Source: Hyperoodon ampullatus
Taxonomy: Eukaryota; Chordata; Mammalia; Artiodactyla; Ziphiidae
NCBI GenBank assembly: GCA_949752795.1
Contig: CATKHW010000061.1
Coordinates: forward strand, 1,302,001 to 1,366,000
DNA: 64,000 bases
Direction of reading: 5' to 3'
The stretch's first letter is position 1. Every line of letters begins with the position of its first letter. Below are positions 55,627 to 62,583 of this stretch, piece by piece. The position numbers and the translations under genes are program-made. Under the pieces are notes generated by a model. The model made no database searches. It had not been told where the DNA came from and saw nothing but the letters and a program-made list of their open reading frames with translations.

Positions 55627-56399
55627 CTGGGAAATTCTTTACAATTCCTTCAGGGTCTCTGATGAAACCTGAAATGACCCTATCTACAATGACAGCTGGA
55701 TGTGGCATAAGGCTGGACACTTGGGACTGAGAGGATTGGTGAGATTGGGTGAGCAAATGCAGACCCTTTAAAGCAATAATGCATGGCACACATTCCATGG
55801 GTCCCAACTCTCCAGGTTGAAGGGAATATTACTACAGATATAACATGTACGGGAATCCTAGAGAACGGACACACTGTGAATACAAAAGGTTTCTAAAACT
55901 CAACGAATAGTCCCTCTCCTGGTGCTCCGGTTTGACTTTCCATCTGCTTTATTATCAACCTCCCAACTTGGAGAGACAGCCCCTTTAACCTCCTGGTTCG
56001 CACAGGTTGCCAATTTGGCGGAGGATGAAAGGGAAGAGGGAGAACCAATGAGAGAGTAGCTGTTAGGCATTTGGACGGGCACATATCACTGTAATTTCCC
56101 GGCAGGAAGAAGAATTAACCAAAGTCTCAGCCACCCACCGGGAATCAGTATAGATCCTGAACCAAAATTTTGGACTTGCGGTCAGCTCACCAAAAACGAG
56201 TTGAAAAATGGAGCTCAGGGGCACAGCAATTCACAAACTGGCCGAGTAATAAAGGACAACTATCGTCCAAAAATCTGTTGAGGGAAGGCAATGAGGCGGA
56301 CTTGAAAGCGTGGCAGAATAGCAGGAAACAGATTTCAAGAGGTACGTTGGAATCGCCTTTAAAGCACAGGAAGAGGGGCACAACTTCGACAATGATGCA
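55627..56399 (+). mobile_element. Left part of monomer, weakly L1-like (reference copy)
   Basis: 773 bp between the tail junction and the palindrome. By eye, short blocks match ORF2 sequence in the right order: ATGAAACCTGAAATGACCC near 55660 (L1 ATGGAACCACAAAAGACCCT); TGGTGCT near 55921; TTAGGCATTTGGACGGGCAC near 56064, followed by ATATCACTG (L1 GGCAGAACACTC, ACATAAATCA); TCACCAAAAACGAG near 56187 (L1 TCAACAAAACGAAA); GGCAGAATAGCAGGAA near 56311 (L1 GGCAGAAGACCTGAA). Each block alone is unconvincing; the shared order makes the case. It contains CCAATGAGAG (CCAAT-like) but no supported promoter. If the alignment fails, this part is simply unidentified satellite sequence. Confidence 0.55.
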
Positions 56400-56473
56400 C
56401 TTGGCCAAAAAGGGCGTATGCGTTTTCTCCTGAATATATTCAGGAGAAAACGCATACGCCCTTTTTGGCCAAG
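56400..56473. repeat. 74-bp perfect palindrome (reference copy)
   Basis: Two 37-bp arms with no spacer, centred between 56436 and 56437 (TGAATA/TATTCA). The left arm reads CTTGGCCAAAAAGGGCG and onward; the right arm is its exact reverse complement, ending in CCTTTTTGGCCAAG. It is followed by a short CAAG repeat and then the strong L1 match. Every unit has a copy; positions are in the monomer entries. Perfect in units 10, 13, 15, 20, 21, 23, 24, 28, 29, 33, 36 and 37. It could extrude as a cruciform, and RNA from either strand would fold into the same hairpin. A terminator role has no support. Confidence 0.97.
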
Positions 56474-56482
56474 CAAGCAAGC

Positions 56483-57002
56483 GGGCAATGCAAATCTGCA
56501 CTACAAAGAAGTATCACTTCCCACCGGTCAAAAGGGACATCCACAAAATGTGTAAAAACCAGAAAGGCAAGACAGGCCCTGGAGAACAGGGAGCCTTGTT
56601 ATGCTGATGGGCGGGATGTAAATTGCCAACTGCCTCTCTGGAGGAGTGCATTGTGTTCCCTAAAACAAGTAAACAACAGAGCTACAGAGCCAAGGGCACT
56701 TCCAGTCTAGGGAATATACCTTGGGAAAACTGAAAATCAAAAAGACACAGCCACCCCAAAATTTAGGGCTGCACTGCTTACAAGGACCTCAACTTGGGTA
56801 CACCTTAAATATCCCAGGAAATATAAAAATGGTTCAAAAAATTGTGGTACTTACGTACGATGGAATATCCCTCAGCCATGAAATCAATGTCATAAGACCA
56901 GTAGCAGCAAAATGGGTGGATTCAGGTACGATGATTCTAAGTGAAATAAGTCACACAGAAAAAGAAACTTATCATAAGATATCACTTATGAAGATCCTGT
57001 AA
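56483..57002 (+). pseudogene. L1 ORF2 C-terminal coding remnant (reference copy)
   Basis: ORF2p supplies endonuclease and reverse transcriptase to L1; this piece is only the C-terminal cysteine-rich region and tail, so it can have no enzyme activity. The opening frame reads MQICTTKKYHFPPV from 56488, like L1 MQIKTTMRYHLTPV. Stops and frameshifts follow. After a frame change the last 38 codons (56886-56999) read in the ORF2 C-terminal frame and include ILSEISHTEKETYHKISL, against L1 ILSEVSQTEKDKYHMISL. A TAA at 57000-57002 sits about where ORF2 ends. An apparent 93-codon frame at 56721-57002 begins at TTG, not ATG, so it is not a real start. The same frame is open in many units (e.g. 1101-1382, 25434-25715, 49766-50047) because the units are near copies. 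Confidence 0.88.
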
Positions 57003-57347
57003 ACATGGCTACACTTGAACTGAGTTAGGAAAGAGAACAGTGTCTCACATTTAGAAAGCACTCTTATGCCTGCTTAAGGGGGAAGGAGAGGTGGGGTGAT
57101 GCATAAAACCAGAGTTTGATATAAGCACAGGTACCGTTCCAAAAACCAACTATGGAATAGACAAGACCTACACCTTCCTCAGTGAAAGGGACTCAAAACC
57201 CTATATTTCCCGCAGAGGAATATATCTGACTAGTAAGAATCTTAAAACCTATGTATTGATATGTCTCCGTAAGGGAATCAAGTGTGTCTAGACTGGGATA
57301 AATATGGCAGCGAGAATCAGCTCAAACCCACTATAAAAAGGAATTTC
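57003..57347 (+). mobile_element. L1 3' UTR remnant (reference copy)
   Basis: This stretch follows the ORF2 stop and aligns with the L1 3' untranslated region: AAGAGAACAGTGTCTCACAT against ACAGAAACAGACTCACAGACAT, then the purine-rich tract at 57076-57096, then GAATAGACAAGACCTAC near 57150. The G-runs of the purine tract are partly broken. It ends at GAGAATCAGCTC and a degraded ATAAAAAGGAATTTC, corresponding to the last bases before the L1 tail. The TATAAAAAGG here looks like a TATA box but is explained by this alignment. No gene is present. Confidence 0.85.
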
Positions 57348-57365
57348 AAAAATAAAACAAAAAAA
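57348..57365 (+). mobile_element. A-rich tail of the L1 remnant (reference copy)
   Basis: 18 bases, A-rich with isolated T and C, immediately before the next monomer starts at CTGGG. The tail is what remains of the reverse-transcribed poly(A). Its interruptions vary between units (ACAAAACAAAA, ATAAAACAAAA, ATAAATCAAAAC, AACCAAAAAA) and can serve as unit markers. Confidence 0.85.
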
Positions 57366-59105
57366 CTGGGAAATTCTTTACAATTCCTTCAGTGTCTCTG
57401 ATGAAACCTGAAATGACCCTATCTACAATGACAGCTGGATGTGGCATAAGGCTGGACACTTGGGACTGAGAGGATTGGTGAGATTGGGTGAGCAAATGCA
57501 GACCCTTTAAAGCAATAATGCATGGCACACATTCCATGGGTCCCAACTCTCCAGGTTGAAGGGAATATTACTACAGATATAACATGTACGGGAATCCTAG
57601 AGAACCGACACACTGTGAATACGAAAGGTTTCTAAAACTCAACGAATAGTCCCTCTCCTGGTGCTCTGGTTTGACTTTCCATCTGCTTTATTATCAACCT
57701 CCCAACTTGGAGAGACAGCGCCTTTAACCTCCTGGTTCGCACAGGTTGCCAATTTGGCAGAGGATGAAAGGGAAGAGGGAGAACCAATGTGAGAGTAGCT
57801 GTTAGGCATTTGGACAGGCACATATCACTGTAATTTCCCGGCAGGAAGAAGAATTAACCAAAGTCCCAGCCACCCACCGGGAATCAGTATAGATCCGGAA
57901 CCAAAATTTTGGACTTGCGGTCAGCTCACCAAAAACGAGTTGAAAAATGGAGCTCAGGGGCACAGCAGTTCACAAACTGGCCGAGTAATAAAGGACAACT
58001 ATCGTCCAAAAATCTGTTGAGGGAAGGCAACGAGGCGGACTTGAAAGCGAGGCAGAATAGCAGGAAACAGATTTCAAGAGGTACGTTGGAATCGCCTTTA
58101 AAGCACAGGAAGAGGGGCACAACTTCGACAATGATGCACTTGGCCAAAAAGGGCGTATGTGTTTTCTCCTGAATATATTCAGGAGAAAACGCATACGCCC
58201 TTTTTGGCCAAGCAAGCAAGCGGGCAATGCAAATCTGCACTACAAAGAAGTATCACTTCCCACCGGTCAAAAGGGACATCCACAAAATGTGTAAAAACCA
58301 GAAAGGCAAGACAGGCCCTGGAGAACAGGGAGCCTTGTTATGCTGATGGGCGGGATGTAAATTGCCAACTGCCTCTCTGGAGGAGTGCATTGTGTTCCCT
58401 AAAACAAGTAAACAACAGAGCTACAGAGCCAAGGGCACTTCCAGTCTAGGGAATATACCTGGGAAAAACTGAAAATCAATAAGACAGAGCCACCCCAAAA
58501 TTTAGGGCTGCACTGCTTACAAGGACCTCAACTTGGGTACACCTTAAATATCCCAGGAAATATAAAATTGGTTCAAAAAATTGTTCTACTTACGTACGAT
58601 GGAATATCCCTCAGCCATGAAATCAATGTCATAAGACCAGTAGCAGCAAAATGGGTGGATTCAGGTACGATGATTCTAAGTGAAATAAGTCACACAGAAA
58701 AAGAAACTTATCATAATTTATCACTTATGAAGATCCTGTAAACATGGCTACACTTGAACTGAGTTAGGAAAGAGAACAGTGTCTCACATTTAGAAAACAC
58801 TCTTATGCCTGCTTAAGGGGGAAGGAGAGGTGGGGTGATGCATAAAACCAGAGTTTGATATAAGCACAGGTACCGTTCCAAAAACCAACTATGGAATAGA
58901 CAAGACCTACACCTTCCTCAGTGAAAGGGACTCAAAACACCATATTTCCCGCAGAGGAATATATCTGACTAGTAAGAATCTTAAAACCTATGTATTGATA
59001 TGTCTCCATAAGGGAATCAAGTGTGTCTAGACTGGGATAAATATGGCAGCGAGAATCAGCTCAAACCCACTATAAAAAGGAATTTCAAAAACAAAACAAA
59101 AAAAA
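57366..59105 (+). repeat. Satellite monomer 34
   Basis: 1740 bp. Second type of the dimer. Marked by CCAATGTGAGAG near 57785 and GATCCGGAACC near 57892, both shared with unit 36. Palindrome 58139-58212 with one CpG-type change (GTATGTG). Strong L1 part 58222-59105. Confidence 0.95.
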
Positions 59106-60844
59106 CTGGGAAATTCTTTACAATTCCTTCAGGGTCTCTGATGAAACCTGAAATGACCCTATCTACAATGACAGCTGGATGTGGCATAAGGCTGGACACT
59201 TGGGACTGAGAGGATTGGTGAGATTGGGTGAGCAAATGCAGACCCTTTAAAGCAATAATGCATGGCACACATTCCATGGGTCCCAACTCTCCAGGTTGAA
59301 GGGAATATTACTACAGATATAACATGTACGGGAATCCTAGAGAACGGACACACTGTGAATACGAAAGGTTTCTAAAACTCAACGAATAGTCCCTCTCCTG
59401 GTGCTCCGGTTTGACTTTCCATCTGCTTTATTATCAACCTCCCAACTTGGAGAGACAGCCCCTTTAACCTCCTGGTTCGCACAGGTGGCCAATTTGGCGG
59501 AGGATGAAAGGGAAGAGGGAGAACCAATGAGAGAGTAGCTGTTAGGCATTTGGACGGGCACATATCACTGTAATTTCCCGGCAGGAAGAAGAATTAACCA
59601 AAGTCTCAGCCACCCACCGGGAATCAGTATAGATCCTGAACCAAAATTTTGGACTTGTGGTCAGCTCACCAAAAACGAGTTGAAAAATGGAGCTCAGGGG
59701 CACAGCAATTCACAAACTGGCCGAGTAATAAAGGACAACTATCGTCCAAAAATCTGTTGAGGGAAGGCAATGAGGCAGACTTGAAAGCGTGGCAGAATAG
59801 CAGGAAACAGATTTCAAGAGGTACGTTGGAATCACCTTTAAAGCACAGGAAGAGGGGCACAACTTCGACAATGATGCACTTGGCCAAAAAGGGCGTATGT
59901 GTTTTCTCCTGAATATATTCAGGAGAAAACGCATACGCCCTTTTTGGCCAAGCAAGCAAGCGGGCAATGCAAATCTGCACTACAAAGAAGTATCACTTCC
60001 CACCGGTCAAAAGGGACATCCACAAAATGTGTAAAAACCAGAAAGGCAAGACAGGCCCTGGAGAACAGGGAGCCTTGTTATGCTGATGGGCGGGATGTAA
60101 ATTGCCAACTGCCTCTCTGGAGGAGTGCATTGTGTTCCCTAAAACAAGTAAACAACAGAGCTACAGAGCCAAGGGCACTTCCAGTCTAGGGAATATACCT
60201 TGGGAAAACTGAAAATCAAAAAGACACAGCCACCCCAAAATTTAGGGCTGCACTGCTTACAAGGACCTCAACTTGGGTACACCTTAAATATCCCAGGAAA
60301 TATAAAAATGGTTCAAAAAATTGTGGTACTTACGTACGATGGAATATCCCTCAGCCATGAAATCAATGTCATAAGACCAGTAGCAGCAAAATGGGTGGAT
60401 TCAGGTACGATGATTCTAAGTGAAATAAGTCACACAGAAAAAGAAACTTATCATAAGATATCACTTATGAAGATCCTGTAAACATGGCTACACTTGAACT
60501 GAGTTAGGAAAGAGAACAGTGTCTCACATTTAGAAAACACTCTTATGCCTGCTTAAGGGGGAAGGAGAGGTGGGGTGATGCATAAAACCAGAGTTTGATA
60601 TAAGCACAGGTACCGTTCCAAAAACCAACTATGGAATAGACAAGACCTACACCTTCCTCAGTGAAAGGGACTCAAAACCCCATATTTCCCGCAGAGGAAT
60701 ATATCTGACTAGTAAGAATCTTAAAACCTATGTATTGATATGTCTCCGTAAGGGAATCAAGTGTGTCTAGACTGGGATAAATATGGCAGCGAGAATCAGC
60801 TCAAACCCACTATAAAAAGGAATTTCAAAAATAAAACAAAAAAA
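59106..60844 (+). repeat. Satellite monomer 35
   Basis: 1739 bp. Copy of unit 33. Its palindrome 59879-59952 has GTATGTG while unit 33 is perfect. Strong L1 part 59962-60844. CAGGTGGCCAATTT near 59482 is private. Confidence 0.95.
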
Positions 60845-62583
60845 CTGGGAAATTCTTTACAATTCCTTCAGTGTCTCTGATGAAACCTGAAATGACCCTA
60901 TCTACAATGACAGCTGGATGTGGCATAAGGCTGGACACTTGGGACTGAGAGGATTGGTGAGATTGGGTGAGCAAATGCAGACCCTTTAAAGCAATAATGC
61001 ATGGCACACATTCCATGGGTCCCAACTCTCCAGGTTGAAGGGAATATTACTACAGATATAACACGTACGGGAATCCTAGAGAACCGACACACTGTGAATA
61101 CGAAAGGTTTCTAAAACTCAACGAATAGTCCCTCTCCTGGTGCTCTGGTTTGACTTTCCATCTGCTTTATTATCAACCTCCCAACTTGGAGAGACAGCGC
61201 CTTTAACCTCCTGGTTCGCACAGGTTGCCAATTTGGCAGAGGATGAAAGGGAAGAGGGAGAACCAATGTGAGAGTAGCTGTTAGGCATTTGGACAGGCAC
61301 ATATCACTGTAATTTCCCGGCAGGAAGAAGAATTAACCAAAGTCCCAGCCACCCACCGGGAATCAGTATAGATCCGGAACCAAAATTTTGGACTTGCGGT
61401 CAGCTCACCAAAAACGAGTTGAAAAATGGAGCTCAGGGGCACAGCAGTTCACAAACTGGCCGAGTAATAAAGGACAACTATCGTCCAAAAATCTGTTGAG
61501 GGAAGGCAACGAGGCGGACTTGAAAGCGAGGCAGAATAGCAGGAAACAGATTTCAAGAGGTACGTTGGAATCGCCTTTAAAGCACAGGAAGAGGGGCACA
61601 ACTTCGACAATGATGAACTTGGCCAAAAAGGGCGTATGCGTTTTCTCCTGAATATATTCAGGAGAAAACGCATACGCCCTTTTTGGCCAAGCAAGCAAGC
61701 GGGCAATGCAAATCTCCACTACAAAGAAGTATCACTTCCCACCGGTCAAAAGGGACATCCACAAAATGTGTAAAAACCAGAAAGGCAAGACAGGCCCTGG
61801 AGAACAGGGAGCCTTGTTATGCTGATGGGCGGGATGTAAATTGCCAACTGCCTCTCTGGAGGAGTGCATTGTGTTCCCTAAAACAAGTAAACAACAGAGC
61901 TACAGAGCCAAGGGCACTTCCAGTCTAGGGAATATACCTGGGAAAAACTGAAAATCAATAAGACAGAGCCACCCCAAAATTTAGGGCTGCACTGCTTACA
62001 AGGACCTCAACTTGGGTACACCTTAAATATCCCAGGAAATATAAAATTGGTTCAAAAAATTGTGCCACTTACGTACGATGGAATATCCCTCAGCCATGAA
62101 ATCAATGTCATAAGACCAGTAGCAGCAAAATGGGTGGATTCAGGTACGATGATTCTAAGTGAAATAAGTCACACAGAAAAAGAAACTTATCATAAGATAT
62201 CACTTATGAAGATCCTGTAAACATGGCTACACTTGAACTGAGTTAGGAAAGAGAACAGTGCCTCACATTTAGAAAACACTCTTATGCCTGCTTAAGGGGG
62301 AAGGAGAGGTGGGGTGAGGCATAAAACCAGAGTTTGATATAAGCACAGGTACCGTTCCAAAAACCAACTATGGAATAGACAAGACCTACACCTTCCTCAG
62401 TGAAAGGGACTCAAAACCCCATATTTCCCGCAGAGGAATATATCTGACTAGTAAAAATCTTAAAACCTATGTATTGATATGTCTCCATAAGGGAATCAAG
62501 TGTGTCTAGACTGGGATAAATATGGCAGCGAGAATCAGCTCAAACCCACTATAAAAAGGAATTTCAAAAATAAAACAAAAAAA
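60845..62583 (+). repeat. Satellite monomer 36
   Basis: 1739 bp. Copy of unit 34, but its palindrome 61618-61691 is perfect. Strong L1 part 61701-62583, which matches the start of the dimer again until about 62060 and then diverges. Confidence 0.95.

Larger units (their letters stand above)
55627..57365 (+). repeat. Satellite monomer 33 (reference unit)
   Basis: 1739 bp. Used here as the reference because its palindrome (56400-56473) is perfect and its sequence is close to what most units share. Strong L1 part 56483-57365. Sub-parts are listed separately. Near-identical to unit 35 at offset 3479. Confidence 0.96.
55627..57365 (+). mobile_element. L1 (LINE-1) 3'-end remnant forming the monomer, reference copy
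   Basis: L1 is an autonomous non-LTR retrotransposon of mammals. The remnant runs sense on the + strand and ends in an A-rich tail. Strong matches to generic mammalian L1, in order: GGGCAATGCAAAT (L1 GGGAAATGCAAAT), TATCACTTCCCACCGGTCAA (TATCACCTCACACCAGTCAG), GGGATGTAAATTG (GGGAATGTAAATTG), AATCAAAAAGACAC, GATGGAATATCCCTCAGCCA (AATGGAATATTACTCAGCCA), AAGTGAAATAAGTCACACAG (AAGTGAAGTAAGTCAGACAG). The same segment recurs in every unit. L1 sequences are quoted from general knowledge and aligned by eye. From the palindrome leftward the match is weaker but keeps the order. No target-site duplication is visible, as expected after tandem amplification. Its subfamily cannot be named without a search. 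Confidence 0.9.
54975..62060 (+). repeat. Higher-order repeat: dimer, two copies plus a short third start
   Basis: Offset 3479 bp: units 33/35 and 34/36 are near-identical pairs, and the variant AAATTGGTTCAAAAAATTG occurs at about 55087, 58566 and 62045. Units 34 and 36 alone carry CCAATGTGAGAG and GATCCGGAACC. The third start loses the pattern by about 62060, where TTGTTCTAC becomes TTGTGCCAC. Confidence 0.88.

Noticed and set aside
55820..55850. GGAATATTACTACAGATATAAC as a second copy of the L1 GGAATATTACTCAGCCATAA segment inside the same unit
   Set aside because: The match is limited to about 20 bases and does not continue on either side, so a second L1 piece is not supported.
56338..56360. 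CENP-B-box-like GGTACGTTGGAATCGCC
   Set aside because: It shares TTGGAA and two CG steps with the CENP-B box, but the essential TTCG reads TACG and CGGG reads CGCC. A match this partial is expected by chance in a unit this long.
56400..56473. Palindrome as a rho-independent terminator, phage attachment site or CRISPR-like repeat
   Set aside because: The context is a mammalian L1 satellite. Spacing is a constant 1.74 kb, there are no spacers of CRISPR size, and no bacterial genes are present.
57330..57345. TATAAAAAGG as a TATA box, with CCAATGAGAG near 56045 as a CCAAT box
   Set aside because: The TATA-like string is the degraded end of the L1 3' UTR next to the tail, and the CCAAT-like site lies far upstream of nothing recognisable. 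No promoter can be supported.
55627..57365. About eight to ten open frames of 60-104 codons per unit on both strands, some kept in more than 20 units, as possible conserved small proteins
   Set aside because: The units are near copies, so frames persist by identity. They overlap on both strands, some start at TTG, and the + frames that can be recognised are L1 ORF2 remnants with stops and frameshifts.
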